DNA of 64,000 nt, taken from Comamonas thiooxydans (GTDB lineage: Bacteria; Pseudomonadota; Gammaproteobacteria; Burkholderiales; Burkholderiaceae_C). Below the pieces are notes generated by a model. It saw only the letters and a program-made list of their open reading frames with translations. It was not told where the DNA came from and did no database searches. A program made the translations under genes and the position numbers. Positions within the stretch are counted from its first letter, which is position 1, and each line of letters opens with the position of its first letter. Below are positions 8,220 to 17,557 of the stretch, piece after piece. The stretch spans positions 1 through 64,000 of the forward strand of contig NZ_BBVD01000011.1 of assembly GCF_000964545.1 (NCBI RefSeq). The letters are read 5' to 3'.

Positions 8220-9215
8220 ATGCGCAATCACGCAAGAGAGCGCCGACGGCTGCTGGCCGCAGCCTCGGGTGCAGTCCTGTTGGCGGCAGCCCATTCTGCC
8301 ACGCAGGCTCAGAGCGAATCCTATCCGGTTCGGCCGATTCGCCTGGTGGTTCCCTATGGTGCCGGCGGACCGACGGACGCGCATTTGCGGGTGGTGGCAC
8401 AGCAAGCCTCGCAGCTGCTGGGGCAACTGGTGGTCATAGAGAACAAGCCAGGCGCCAACGGCACGTTTGGTGCGGTGGAGCTGGCGCGGGCTCAGCCGGA
8501 TGGCTACACCCTGGCGGTGCTGCCTGCCAGTGTCTATCGCGAACCGTATCTGAACCGGGTGAGCTTCGACCCCTTGAAGCTGAGCTACGTGATCGGCATG
8601 ACCGACTACACCTTCGGGCTGGCTGTGCGTCGGGATGCACCGTGGAAGAGCTGGAAGGAGTTTACCGAAGATGCGAGCAGGCGTCCCGGCCAGATCTCCG
8701 TCGGTGCGGCCGGTCCGGTGCAAACGCCCAGCATCGTACTGAGCGAGCTGGTGCAGTTCACGGGCCTGCAGCTCAATCGCGTGCCCTACAAGGGAGACTC
8801 GGAGCAGGCCAGCGACCTGCTGGGCGGCCACATCGATGCGGGCGTGCTCTCCGGCGTAGCCTCCCAGCATATCCAGTCGGGCCGATTGCGCTACCTGGCA
8901 ATGTTCACGTCCAGCCGTGTTCCGCAGTTCCCCCAAGTGCCCACTTTGAGAGAGCTGGGCGTGGATGCGGTGATCGAGTCGCCCTATGGCATTGCCGCCC
9001 CTGCCGGCCTGGCGCCGGCGCGGCTGCGCATCATTCATGACGCCTTCAAGGCGGCGCTGGAGTCGACACAGGGGCGCAAGATCCTCGAACAACTCAATCA
9101 GCCGCTGAACTACCGCAGCCCGCAAGAGTTCGAGCAGTACGCGAGGAGCGCCTACGCACGCGAGAAGACGCGCATGGAGCGCTTCAAGGCCGTTGCCGGC
9201 GGCACCCCGCAGTGA
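8220..9215 (+). CDS. Bug/TctC-type tripartite tricarboxylate transporter substrate-binding protein
   Basis: 331 aa. The N-terminus RERRRLLAAASGAVLLAAA looks like a Tat-type signal, followed by an AQS cleavage region. The mature protein starts YPVRPIRLVVPYGAGGPTD, the TctC signature forming the carboxylate-binding loop. AAGGAGAC sits just before the ATG. Such proteins bind carboxylates or aromatic acids in the periplasm and deliver them to TctAB. No tctA or tctB lies in the window, so it may share a distant transporter or act in sensing. First of three TctC genes in this cluster. Confidence 0.92.
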   Translation: MRNHARERRRLLAAASGAVLLAAAHSATQAQSESYPVRPIRLVVPYGAGGPTDAHLRVVAQQASQLLGQLVVIENKPGANGTFGAVELARAQPDGYTLAVLPASVYREPYLNRVSFDPLKLSYVIGMTDYTFGLAVRRDAPWKSWKEFTEDASRRPGQISVGAAGPVQTPSIVLSELVQFTGLQLNRVPYKGDSEQASDLLGGHIDAGVLSGVASQHIQSGRLRYLAMFTSSRVPQFPQVPTLRELGVDAVIESPYGIAAPAGLAPARLRIIHDAFKAALESTQGRKILEQLNQPLNYRSPQEFEQYARSAYAREKTRMERFKAVAGGTPQ

Positions 9216-9256
9216 TTTTGCCGGTTCATCGGCAACACCCTTCCAAGGAGACAGAC

Positions 9257-10240
9257 ATGCATAAAGCCAGACGCGCAGCGCTGGGCCTGATGGCATCCGC
9301 CGCCCTGTCGGCGGCACTGCCCGCGCTTGCCCAGGAGAAATATCCGACACGCCCCATCACGTTCATCGTGCCGTTTCCGCCCGGCGGCCCTACCGATGCC
9401 ATGGCACGCATTCTGGCGACCGAGCTGACCAAGGAGCTGGGCCAGAGCGTGATCGTGGAGAACAAGGCTGGCGCCGGCGGCAATATCGGAGCGGACTTCG
9501 TGGCACGTGCCAAGCCTGACGGCTATACGCTGATGTTCGGTACTTCGGGTCCGCTGGCCATCAACAAGCCGCTGTACAAGTCCATCAGCTACGACCCGCG
9601 CACCAGCTTCACGCCCATCATCTACGTGGGCTATCTGCCCAATGTGCTGGTGGTTCGGCCGGACTTGGGTGTCAGCAACGTCAAGGAACTGATCGCGCTG
9701 GAAAAGAGCAAGCCCGGCAAGCTCAATTTCGCGTCTTCGGGCAATGGCGCTTCATCCCATCTGGCGGGTGTGCTGTTCAACGGCCTGGCCGGCACCCAGC
9801 TGCAGCATGTGCCCTACAGGGGCACGGGGCCGGCGCTTAACGACCTGCTGGCCGGTCAGGTGGACATGACTTTCACCGACATCCTCACGGCCATGCCCTA
9901 TATCAAGGCCGGCAAGGTCAAGGCCCTTGGCGTGGCCACGGCCAAACGCTCCAGTGCCATGCCCCAGATCCCCACGATCGCCGAGCAGGGTCTGGCAGGC
10001 TATGACGTGAGCGTGTTCTTCGGCGTGGTCGGCCCCAAGAGCATGCCGGTGGAGCGGGTGGAGCTGCTCAATCAGGCCTATGCCAAGGCGCTGGATTCCG
10101 AGAATGTGAAGAAAGCCTTTGCGGCCCAGGGCCTGGAGCGCGGCGCGGATGCCCAGCCCGCCTATCTGGCCGGCTTCGTGAAGAGCGAGCTCGACAAATG
10201 GAGCGAGGTGGTGAAAAAGGCCGGCGTGAAGCTTGACTGA
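9257..10240 (+). CDS. Bug/TctC-type substrate-binding protein
   Basis: 327 aa with signal peptide MHKARRAALGLMASAALSAA ending in an ALAQ cleavage site. The mature start YPTRPITFIVPFPPGGPTD is the TctC ligand loop, and ENKAGAGGNIG and VPYRGTGPALNDLLAGQVD are further family blocks. The ATG at 9257 follows AAGGAGACAGAC. It lies 41 nt after the preceding TctC gene, so co-transcription is likely. The two mature proteins are clearly paralogous but not near-identical, suggesting different ligands or affinity ranges. Confidence 0.93.
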   Translation: MHKARRAALGLMASAALSAALPALAQEKYPTRPITFIVPFPPGGPTDAMARILATELTKELGQSVIVENKAGAGGNIGADFVARAKPDGYTLMFGTSGPLAINKPLYKSISYDPRTSFTPIIYVGYLPNVLVVRPDLGVSNVKELIALEKSKPGKLNFASSGNGASSHLAGVLFNGLAGTQLQHVPYRGTGPALNDLLAGQVDMTFTDILTAMPYIKAGKVKALGVATAKRSSAMPQIPTIAEQGLAGYDVSVFFGVVGPKSMPVERVELLNQAYAKALDSENVKKAFAAQGLERGADAQPAYLAGFVKSELDKWSEVVKKAGVKLD

Positions 10241-10409
10241 TGGCGCTGTCGCTTGGGCGCAAGCGCAGGCATGCCATCGAAGGGTGGACGTGTTAGAACT
10301 TTTCGAAACGTCTCGCCTTGGCCGAGAGGAGGACACTGTTTCGCACTGCCTGCCACTGCCCGAGAGCCCATGCAAGGCATGAGTCGGGGTATTTCAACTA
10401 TCCATAGCC

Positions 10410-11588
10410 ATGACATCTTCAACTTCCCTTCTGCTCGCCCAACTGCAGTCCGTTGCTGCCGAGTTCGTGGAGATCCGCCGCAGCATCCATGCCCATCCCG
10501 AACTGGCTTTCGAAGAGACGCGCACCAGCGACATGGTGGCCGATTCCCTGGCCCGTTGGGGTTATGCGGTGCACCGCGGCCTGGGTGTCACCGGTGTGGT
10601 CGGCGTGCTCAAAAAGGGCTCGGGGAGCAAGTCGCTGGGCATACGCGCGGACATGGATGCCTTGCCTATCCATGAAAGAACAGGCCTGGACTACGCCAGC
10701 CGCCTGCCCGGGAAAATGCATGCCTGCGGCCATGACGGACATACAGCCATCCTGCTGTGCGCGGCAAAGTACGTCGCCGAGAAGCTCGATTTCAACGGCA
10801 CGCTGAACCTGATCTTCCAGCCGGCCGAGGAGAACGAAGGCGGTGCCATGCGCATGGTGGACGAGGGGCTGTTCGAGCTGTTTCCCTGCGACGAGATCTA
10901 TGCGCTTCACAACGCACCGGGTTTGCCCGTGGGCCGGATGGCCATCAGCCAGGGACCGGCCATGGCATCGTTCGACCGCGTGACCGTTACGCTGCGCGGG
11001 CGCAGTGCCCATGGCGCCATGCCGCATCACGGCATAGACAGCATGCAGTGCGCGGCCAGCATCGTGCTGGGGCTGCAGTCCATCATCACGCGCGAGATCG
11101 ATGCCCAGCAGGCGGCCGTGATCACGGTGGGCTCCATCCAGGCCGGCGAGGTCTTCAACATCGTGCCTGAAAGCGCCGTGCTCAAGATCGGCGTGCGCGC
11201 CCTGCACCCGGACGTGCGCAGTTGGGTGGAAAAGCGCATCAAGGCCTTTGTGCAGGCCCAGGCCGAGAGCTATCAGCTCAGCTGCGACATCGACTACGTG
11301 CACAAGTACCCGGTGCTCGTGAATTGCGCAGCCCAGACCGAATACGCGCGGCAGGTGGCCATACGCCTGCTGGGCGAGGACAAGGTGAGCGAGCGCACGC
11401 CGACCATGGGTAGCGAAGACTTTGCCTACATGCTGCAAAAGCGCCCCGGCGCCTATATCCGGCTGGGCAATGGCGTGGGGGAGGACGGAGGCTGCATGGT
11501 GCACAACCCGCTGTACGACTTCAACGACAAGGCCCTGCCCATAGGTGCGGCCTTCTGGGCGCACTTGGTGCAAAGCTATCTGGCCTGA
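10410..11588 (+). CDS. M20 family amidohydrolase (hippurate hydrolase / aminoacylase type)
   Basis: 392 aa, the normal length for the M20D amidohydrolase group. HACGHDGHT holds metal-binding His and Cys, and PAEENEGG holds the catalytic Glu; TMGSEDF near the C-terminus is the third conserved block. Members hydrolyse N-acyl amino acids, hippurate, amino-acid conjugates or indole-acetyl amino acids. Lying between TctC genes, it probably cleaves an imported amide conjugate to release an acid for CoA activation (inference). A paralogue lies at 49051-50247. The 169-nt gap before it contains a short imperfect hairpin at about 10287-10312. Confidence 0.92.
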   Translation: MTSSTSLLLAQLQSVAAEFVEIRRSIHAHPELAFEETRTSDMVADSLARWGYAVHRGLGVTGVVGVLKKGSGSKSLGIRADMDALPIHERTGLDYASRLPGKMHACGHDGHTAILLCAAKYVAEKLDFNGTLNLIFQPAEENEGGAMRMVDEGLFELFPCDEIYALHNAPGLPVGRMAISQGPAMASFDRVTVTLRGRSAHGAMPHHGIDSMQCAASIVLGLQSIITREIDAQQAAVITVGSIQAGEVFNIVPESAVLKIGVRALHPDVRSWVEKRIKAFVQAQAESYQLSCDIDYVHKYPVLVNCAAQTEYARQVAIRLLGEDKVSERTPTMGSEDFAYMLQKRPGAYIRLGNGVGEDGGCMVHNPLYDFNDKALPIGAAFWAHLVQSYLA

Positions 11589-11617
11589 GCGGTCGCACCT
11601 TGAACGGGAGAGAAGAG

Positions 11618-12625
11618 ATGAACACATGGAACCGCCGCGGCTTTATGCGGCACACGCTGTGGCAGACGGCTGCCCTGGCGGCAGGTTCGAGCTGGGTCCG
11701 GGCTGCAGAAAGCTTTCCGGCCAAGCCTCTGGTCCTTATGGTGCCTTTTCCCGCAGGCGGGGCCAGCGATGTGGCGGCGCGCATCTTTGCCGAATCCATA
11801 GGCCGCAGCATCAGGCAGCAGGTGGTGGTGGAGAACCTGGGCGGCGGAACGGGCCTGATTGCCGCAGCCAAGGTGCTCAACGCGCCTGCAGACGGCTATA
11901 TGTTCTTCCATGGTTCGGCCAACGAGATCTTCCTGGCGCCCATGCTCAATACGGCAGCGCGCTACAAGCCGGGGGACTTCACGCTGGCCGCTCCCACGAC
12001 GGAATCGCCCATAGTGCTCATGGTCAAGAGCGGGCTGCCGGTCAACAGCTATGACGAGTTCTTTGAATATGCACGCGCCAGCAAGAACGGCCCGCTGACC
12101 TATGGCACGGTGGGAGTGGACTCCATGTACAACCTCATGGGCGATGCTCTCGCAGCCAGACTGAGGCTGCCGTTTTTGCATGTGCCCTACAAGGGCGGCG
12201 CGCCGGCCCTGCAGGACCTGGCAGGAGGGCAGGTGGACTTCGCCATCCTGCCTTATCAGGCAAGCTTTGAAGGCATGGCCAAGCAGGGACGGCTGAAGAT
12301 TCTGACCAGCTTTTCCAAGGTATTGCCCAAGGAGCTGACCCATGTTCCGCTGATATCGCAAAGCCGCCTCAGCCCGGATTTTGAATACACCGTCAGTGCG
12401 GGCTATTTTGTGAAGAGGGGCACCTCCGCGGACCGGGTTGCCGCGCTGCGCAGCGCCATAGGGCAGGCGCTGGTGAATCCGGAAATCCGCGCCAAGCTGG
12501 AACTGGAGGGCAAGCACCTGCGCCAGCCTGTTGCCTCGCAGCTAGAGGCGGACCAGAGCTTCCATGCCATCCATCAGCGCCTGAGCGCGCTGGTGCGCAG
12601 CGTGGGCCGAAAGCCTCTGGCCTGA
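11618..12625 (+). CDS. Bug/TctC-type substrate-binding protein with Tat-like signal
   Basis: 335 aa. The N-terminus NRRGFMRHTLWQTAALAAG matches the twin-arginine consensus (RRxFM), so Tat export is likely. KPLVLMVPFPAGGASD is the TctC ligand loop and VPYKGGAPALQDLAGGQVD a second family block. The ATG at 11618 follows GGGAGAGAAGAG; an in-frame ATG at 11600 lacks this spacing. Third TctC gene of the cluster, 29 nt after the amidohydrolase. The ligand is unknown. Confidence 0.92.
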   Translation: MNTWNRRGFMRHTLWQTAALAAGSSWVRAAESFPAKPLVLMVPFPAGGASDVAARIFAESIGRSIRQQVVVENLGGGTGLIAAAKVLNAPADGYMFFHGSANEIFLAPMLNTAARYKPGDFTLAAPTTESPIVLMVKSGLPVNSYDEFFEYARASKNGPLTYGTVGVDSMYNLMGDALAARLRLPFLHVPYKGGAPALQDLAGGQVDFAILPYQASFEGMAKQGRLKILTSFSKVLPKELTHVPLISQSRLSPDFEYTVSAGYFVKRGTSADRVAALRSAIGQALVNPEIRAKLELEGKHLRQPVASQLEADQSFHAIHQRLSALVRSVGRKPLA

Positions 12626-12717
12626 GACATGGGCTGCCGAGACTGGCGGTGCAAGCCCACGAGCAATCTTTGATCAACACGCAGGCCATGGGCCCGCATT
12701 TTGTCGGAAAGTGAAAC

Positions 12718-13857
12718 ATGCACAATCCAGCCACGATTGGCGCCGGAGCCCTGCAGGGCGTCAAGGTGCTTGATCTGTCACGCATTCTCGGCGGGCCGTT
12801 CTGCGGCCAGATACTGGGCGACCATGGCGCCGATGTGCTCAAGGTGGAGCCGCCGCAGGGCGATGACACCCGCACCTGGGGGCCTCCGTTTCGCGACGGC
12901 GTGGCCTCCTACTACTTCGGCTTGAACCGCAACAAGCGCCTCCAGTTTCTCGACCTGTCCGCGCCCGAAGGCCAGCAGCGCGTGCGCGCCTTGATGGCCG
13001 AGGCTGATGTGGTGGTGGAGAACTTCAAGGTCGGCACCATGGAGAAATGGGGCATAGGCTATGAGCAGATGCGCGAAGAGCTGCCGCATCTGATCTGGTG
13101 CCGCGTCACGGGCTTCGGCGCCGACGGCCCTCTGGGAAGCCTGCCCGGCTACGACGCCGCCATCCAGGCCATGGCCGGCATCATGAGCATCAACGGCGAA
13201 GCCGACGGCGAGCCGCTGCGCGTGGGACTGCCGGTGGTGGACATGGTGACGGGGCTGAATGCCACCATAGGCGTGCTGCTGGCACTGCACGAGCGGGGGC
13301 GCAGCGGACAGGGGCAACTGGTGGATGCTTCGCTCTACGACTCCGGGCTGTCGCTGCTCCACCCCCATGCGGCCAACTGGTTCATGGGGCGCAAGGTGCC
13401 GCAGCGTTCGGGCAATGCACATCCCAATATCTATCCCTATGACGTGCTCAGCACGGGCGGTGCTCCCATCTTTCTGGCCGTGGGCAACGACAGGCAGTTC
13501 CGGTTGCTGTGCCAGCATGTCGGGCAGGAGGGACTGGCGCAGGACGAGCGCTTTGCCACCGCAGGCCAGCGCTCCGTCCATCGTGCCGAACTCAAGCCCT
13601 TGCTCGAGCAGGCGTTTGCGCCCTTAGATGGCGTGAAGCTTGCCGACGAGCTGATGGCCATCGGCGTGCCTGCCGCGCCGGTGCTCGATGTAGCTCAGGC
13701 GCTTGAGCACCCGCACACCGTACACCGCGAGATGGTGGTGACGATGGGCCAATACCAGGGGCTGGGCGCTCCGGTCAAGCTCAGCCGCACGCCGGCCAGC
13801 TACCGCTTTGCGCCCTTGAGCGAAGGAGAGGATTTTCTGCCGGACGCCGGCGCCTGA
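12718..13857 (+). CDS. CaiB/BaiF (class III) CoA-transferase
   Basis: 379 aa, family-typical length. VKVLDLSRILGGPFCGQILG and ADVLKVEPP are the N-terminal class III signatures. GYDAAIQAMAGIM contains the Asp that forms the acyl-anhydride intermediate in this family. These enzymes move CoA between carboxylic acids, activating a substrate without ATP. As the last gene of the cluster it probably makes the CoA ester used by the acyl-CoA dehydrogenase (inference). A hairpin with a T-rich tail at 13878-13900 ends the unit. Confidence 0.92.
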   Translation: MHNPATIGAGALQGVKVLDLSRILGGPFCGQILGDHGADVLKVEPPQGDDTRTWGPPFRDGVASYYFGLNRNKRLQFLDLSAPEGQQRVRALMAEADVVVENFKVGTMEKWGIGYEQMREELPHLIWCRVTGFGADGPLGSLPGYDAAIQAMAGIMSINGEADGEPLRVGLPVVDMVTGLNATIGVLLALHERGRSGQGQLVDASLYDSGLSLLHPHAANWFMGRKVPQRSGNAHPNIYPYDVLSTGGAPIFLAVGNDRQFRLLCQHVGQEGLAQDERFATAGQRSVHRAELKPLLEQAFAPLDGVKLADELMAIGVPAAPVLDVAQALEHPHTVHREMVVTMGQYQGLGAPVKLSRTPASYRFAPLSEGEDFLPDAGA

Positions 13858-13877
13858 GCTTGCTTCGGCGCGACTCC

Positions 13878-13900
13878 AGCCCGCCCCGTGCGGGCTTTCT
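13878..13900 (+). terminator. Rho-independent terminator after the CoA-transferase cluster
   Basis: A 7-bp stem (AGCCCGC/GCGGGCT) is followed by TTTCTTTTCTT. It lies 20 nt after the CoA-transferase stop and before acnA. Confidence 0.7.
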
Positions 13901-14024
13901 TTTCTTGCGCCCATGTGAGCCGGTTTGCGTTGCCGGCGCCCTGTCCCACCCTTTTCACGGGCATTGTGTGCACAATGGAATGCAAAAGCGTTTTCCCTGT
14001 GTTCTGTCCATGGAGAGTCTCACG

Positions 14025-16946
14025 ATGTCGCATGCTTTTGCCAAAACCCTGAAGTCCTTTGAACTGGCCGAGGGCAAGAAGGGCAAGTTCTATTCCTTGC
14101 CGGCCCTGGCCAAGCAGTTCCCGGAGATCAAGCGCCTGCCTGTCTCGATTCGTATCGTGCTCGAATCGGTGCTGCGCAACTGTGACGGCAACAAGATCAC
14201 CGAGGAGCATGTGGCGCAGCTGGCGCGCTGGCAACCCAAGGCCGAGCGGGTCGACGAGATTCCGTTTGTCGTCGCGCGCGTGGTGCTGCAGGACTTCACC
14301 GGCGTGCCCTTGCTGGCCGATCTGGCCGCGATGCGCAGCACCGCTGCCAAGCTGGGCAAGAAGCCCAAGTCCATCGAGCCGCTGGTGCCCGTGGACCTGG
14401 TTGTGGACCACTCCATCATGGTGGACTACTTCGGCACCAAGAAGGCGCTGGACCTGAACATGAAGCTGGAGTTCCAGCGCAACCAGGAGCGCTACCAGTT
14501 CATGAAATGGGGCATGCAGGCCTTCGACACCTTTGGTGTCGTGCCGCCGGGTTTCGGCATCGTGCACCAGGTCAATCTGGAATACCTGGCGCGCGGCGTG
14601 CACAAGGCCAGGAGCGGCAAGGGTGATGCGGTGTACTACCCCGACACCCTGGTCGGCACCGACAGCCATACCACCATGATCAACGGCATAGGCGTGGTGG
14701 CCTGGGGTGTGGGCGGCATCGAGGCCGAGGCGGCCATGCTGGGCCAGCCTGTGTACTTCCTCACGCCTGATGTGGTGGGCTTCGAGTTGACCGGCCAGTT
14801 GCGCGAAGGCGTGACGGCCACCGATCTGGTGCTCACCGTCACGGAGCTGCTGCGCAAGGAAAAAGTGGTCGGGAAGTTCGTCGAGTTCTTTGGCGAAGGA
14901 ACGCGCAGCCTGTCGCTGCCGGATCGCGCCACCATCGGCAATATGGCTCCTGAGTATGGGGCGACCATGGGTTTCTTCCCAGTCGATGAAAAGACCATCG
15001 AGTACTTCAAGGGAACGGGACGTACCAAGAGCGAGATTCAGGCCTTCGAAGCCTACTTCAAGGCCCAGCAGCTGTTTGGCGTGCCCAAGGCCGGCGAAAT
15101 CGACTACTCGCATGTGGTCAAGCTGGATCTGGGCAAGGTGGCACCGAGTCTGGCCGGGCCCAAGCGCCCGCAGGACCGCATCGAGATCGGCCATGTGGCC
15201 GGGCAGTTCGACGAGCTGTTCAGCGCTCCCGTGGCCCAGAATGGCTTCAATCTCCCTGCCGATCAGCTGGCGCGTCGCCACGTGGTGAGCCCCGATGGTC
15301 CCGAGGCCTTGCAGCCCGAGAGCAAACCCCTGTCGGCCGGTGCGGAGCGCAACAAGGCCGAGATGGTGAGCAACACGCCCGAGACCGGCAAGGTCGAGGC
15401 CAGTGCGATTGCTGTTGATGCCAGCCATGCGGTTGCAGCGCCGGAAAAGAGCTTCGATATCGGCAGCGGCGATGTGCTGATTGCAGCCATCACCAGCTGC
15501 ACCAATACCTCCAATCCCAGCGTCATGCTGGCGGCGGGCCTGCTGGCCAAGAAGGCGGTGCAGGCAGGCCTCAAGGTCAAGCCGCATATCAAGACCTCGC
15601 TGGCCCCGGGCTCTCGCCTGGTCACCCGCTATCTGACCGAGGCGGGCTTGCTGCCTTATCTGGAAAAACTGGGCTTTGCGCTGGCAGGCTACGGCTGCAC
15701 CACCTGCATCGGCAATGCCGGTGATCTCACCCCCGAGATCAATGCCGTCATCACGCAGAACAATCTGGTCTGCTCGGCCGTGCTCTCGGGCAACCGGAAT
15801 TTCGAGGCCCGCATTCACCCCAATATCAAGGCCAACTTCCTGGCCAGCCCTCCGCTGGTGGTGGCTTACGCGATTGCCGGCACGGTGCGCAAGGACCTGA
15901 TGACCGAGCCCGTGGGCAAGGGCAAGGGCGGCAAGGATGTGTATCTGGGCGATATCTGGCCCAGCAGCGAGGAAATTCAGGAGCTGCTCAAGTTCGCCAT
16001 GAACGGCAAGGCCTTCCGCAGCAATTACGAGCAGGTGGCCAGCGAGCCGGGCAAGCTCTGGGAAAAGATTCGGGGTGTGACGGGCGCCACCTATACCTGG
16101 CCCGAGAGCACCTATATCGCCGAGCCGCCGTTCTTTGCCGACTTCGCTCTGGATTTGAAAGCACCACCCGAAGACGGGGGTAGCGCTGCAGGTCAGAAAG
16201 GCTCTAACTCCAGCGCGGTGCACGGTGCTCGCATCATGGCCTTGTTCGGTGACTCCATCACCACCGACCATATCTCGCCCGCAGGCTCCATCAAGGAGTC
16301 TTCGCCGGCAGGCAAGTGGTTGCTCGAGCATGGCGTGCATAAGGCCGACTTCAACAGCTATGGCTCGCGCCGGGGCAACCACGAGGTGATGATGCGCGGC
16401 ACTTTTGCCAATGTGCGTATCAAGAATCTGATGATCCCCGCCGCAGGCGACGGCTCGCGCGAGGAGGGCGGTGTCACCCTGTTCCGCGACGACCATGGCC
16501 GGGCCGAGAAGATGGCCATTTACGACGCGGCCATGAAATACCAGGCCGCGGGCCGTGCCACGGTGGTGCTGGCAGGCGAGGAATACGGCACGGGCTCCAG
16601 CCGCGACTGGGCGGCCAAGGGCACGCAACTGCTGGGCATCAAGGCCGTGGTGGCGCGCAGCTTCGAGCGCATTCACCGCTCCAATCTGGTGGGCATGGGC
16701 GTGTTGCCGCTGCAGTTCAAGGGCAATGACAGCTGGCAAACCCTGGGTCTGACGGGCGAGGAGTTCATCGATGTGATCCCGGCCGCCGACCTGGCGCCGC
16801 AAAGCGATGCCCAGTTGGTGATCACCAGGCCCGATGGCAGCAAGAAAACCGTGACCGTGAAGCTGCGCATCGATACCCCCATCGAGGTGGACTACTACCG
16901 CCATGGCGGCATCCTGCCCTATGTGCTGAGGCAGTTGCTGGCCTGA
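14025..16946 (+). CDS. acnA: Aconitate hydratase A
   Basis: 973 aa cytoplasmic TCA-cycle enzyme that interconverts citrate and isocitrate. The three 4Fe-4S cysteines are visible in ITSCTNTSNPS and GYGCTTCIGNAG. Swivel-domain blocks GDSITTDHISPAG and GSSRDWAAKG are intact. It is about 80 residues longer than E. coli AcnA, mainly from a low-complexity insert around residues 415-480 rich in Ala/Glu/Ser and a shorter Gly/Ser-rich linker just before the swivel domain. The ATG at 14025 follows GGAGA by 8 nt; longer readings to 13860 lack a site. It sits alone, separated from both neighbours by terminators. Confidence 0.96.
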   Translation: MSHAFAKTLKSFELAEGKKGKFYSLPALAKQFPEIKRLPVSIRIVLESVLRNCDGNKITEEHVAQLARWQPKAERVDEIPFVVARVVLQDFTGVPLLADLAAMRSTAAKLGKKPKSIEPLVPVDLVVDHSIMVDYFGTKKALDLNMKLEFQRNQERYQFMKWGMQAFDTFGVVPPGFGIVHQVNLEYLARGVHKARSGKGDAVYYPDTLVGTDSHTTMINGIGVVAWGVGGIEAEAAMLGQPVYFLTPDVVGFELTGQLREGVTATDLVLTVTELLRKEKVVGKFVEFFGEGTRSLSLPDRATIGNMAPEYGATMGFFPVDEKTIEYFKGTGRTKSEIQAFEAYFKAQQLFGVPKAGEIDYSHVVKLDLGKVAPSLAGPKRPQDRIEIGHVAGQFDELFSAPVAQNGFNLPADQLARRHVVSPDGPEALQPESKPLSAGAERNKAEMVSNTPETGKVEASAIAVDASHAVAAPEKSFDIGSGDVLIAAITSCTNTSNPSVMLAAGLLAKKAVQAGLKVKPHIKTSLAPGSRLVTRYLTEAGLLPYLEKLGFALAGYGCTTCIGNAGDLTPEINAVITQNNLVCSAVLSGNRNFEARIHPNIKANFLASPPLVVAYAIAGTVRKDLMTEPVGKGKGGKDVYLGDIWPSSEEIQELLKFAMNGKAFRSNYEQVASEPGKLWEKIRGVTGATYTWPESTYIAEPPFFADFALDLKAPPEDGGSAAGQKGSNSSAVHGARIMALFGDSITTDHISPAGSIKESSPAGKWLLEHGVHKADFNSYGSRRGNHEVMMRGTFANVRIKNLMIPAAGDGSREEGGVTLFRDDHGRAEKMAIYDAAMKYQAAGRATVVLAGEEYGTGSSRDWAAKGTQLLGIKAVVARSFERIHRSNLVGMGVLPLQFKGNDSWQTLGLTGEEFIDVIPAADLAPQSDAQLVITRPDGSKKTVTVKLRIDTPIEVDYYRHGGILPYVLRQLLA

Positions 16947-16965
16947 TTGCGCCAGCTTGCCAGGT

Positions 16966-17000
16966 AAAAAGGCCTGTCCTCCTCGGAGGCAGGCCTTTTT
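16966..17000. terminator. Bidirectional terminator between acnA and VOC gene
   Basis: Stem AAAAAGGCCTG / CAGGCCTTTTT with an inner TCCTCC/GGAGG pairing. A/T runs on both sides allow use by both convergent genes. Confidence 0.85.
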
Positions 17001-17018
17001 CGTGGGCTGGCGCGAGCC

Positions 17019-17408
17019 CTATTTCATCGAGTGCAGGCCAAACATATTGCCTTCGGTATCGATGGCCAGGGCAATAAATCCATAGGGGCCTATGGAGACT
17101 TTGTCGCGGTGCAGGCTGCCGCCGTTGCGTGCGACGCGGGCGGCTTGCTCGGCGCAGTCTTCACAGACGAAATAGACCAGCGTGCCGCCGCCGCCAGAGG
17201 GGCATTCCGGCATGCGGACCAGCGCTCCGGTGGCACCAGCGTTATCCGGCTGTCCTGGAAAGGCCCACATCTCCATGTCGGGGTGCTCGCCGCCTTCCGG
17301 CATGGCCAGCGCTTGCAGCTGACAGCCCAGCATGGCTTCGTAGAAGCTCCTGGCGCGCGACATGTCCTGCACGTAGATCTCGAACCAGCCAACGGGATTC
17401 ATAGCCAT
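17019..17408 (-). CDS. VOC family (glyoxalase/bleomycin-resistance fold) protein
   Basis: 129 aa, a single VOC domain. PVGWFEIYVQDMSRARSFYE is the first beta-alpha unit of the fold, and the C-terminal half repeats it ending in DTEGNMFGLHS. Such proteins act as metal-dependent lyases or dioxygenases, or as binding proteins. The subgroup resembles predicted lactoylglutathione-lyase-like enzymes but the substrate is unknown. AAGGAGCTGAAG precedes the ATG. It appears to be a single-gene unit, convergent with acnA. Confidence 0.85.
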   Translation of the reverse strand: MAMNPVGWFEIYVQDMSRARSFYEAMLGCQLQALAMPEGGEHPDMEMWAFPGQPDNAGATGALVRMPECPSGGGGTLVYFVCEDCAEQAARVARNGGSLHRDKVSIGPYGFIALAIDTEGNMFGLHSMK

Positions 17409-17557
17409 CTTCAGCTCCTTGTCTGCTCATCGGTGGAAGTCCAGATGCTGAGGCAGCAGAGGCTGTGATGCAAGCAGACCCGGCCCTTAACAGGGGCTTC
17501 GAGCCTGGAACATGGGGCAAGGGCCGGGCGCGGGTTGCCGGGCGCCGGCCCGCACTC

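Noticed and set aside
13800..16904. 1034-residue frame opposite acnA
   Set aside because: Antisense shadow of a high-GC gene; His/Gln/Gly-rich with no domain.
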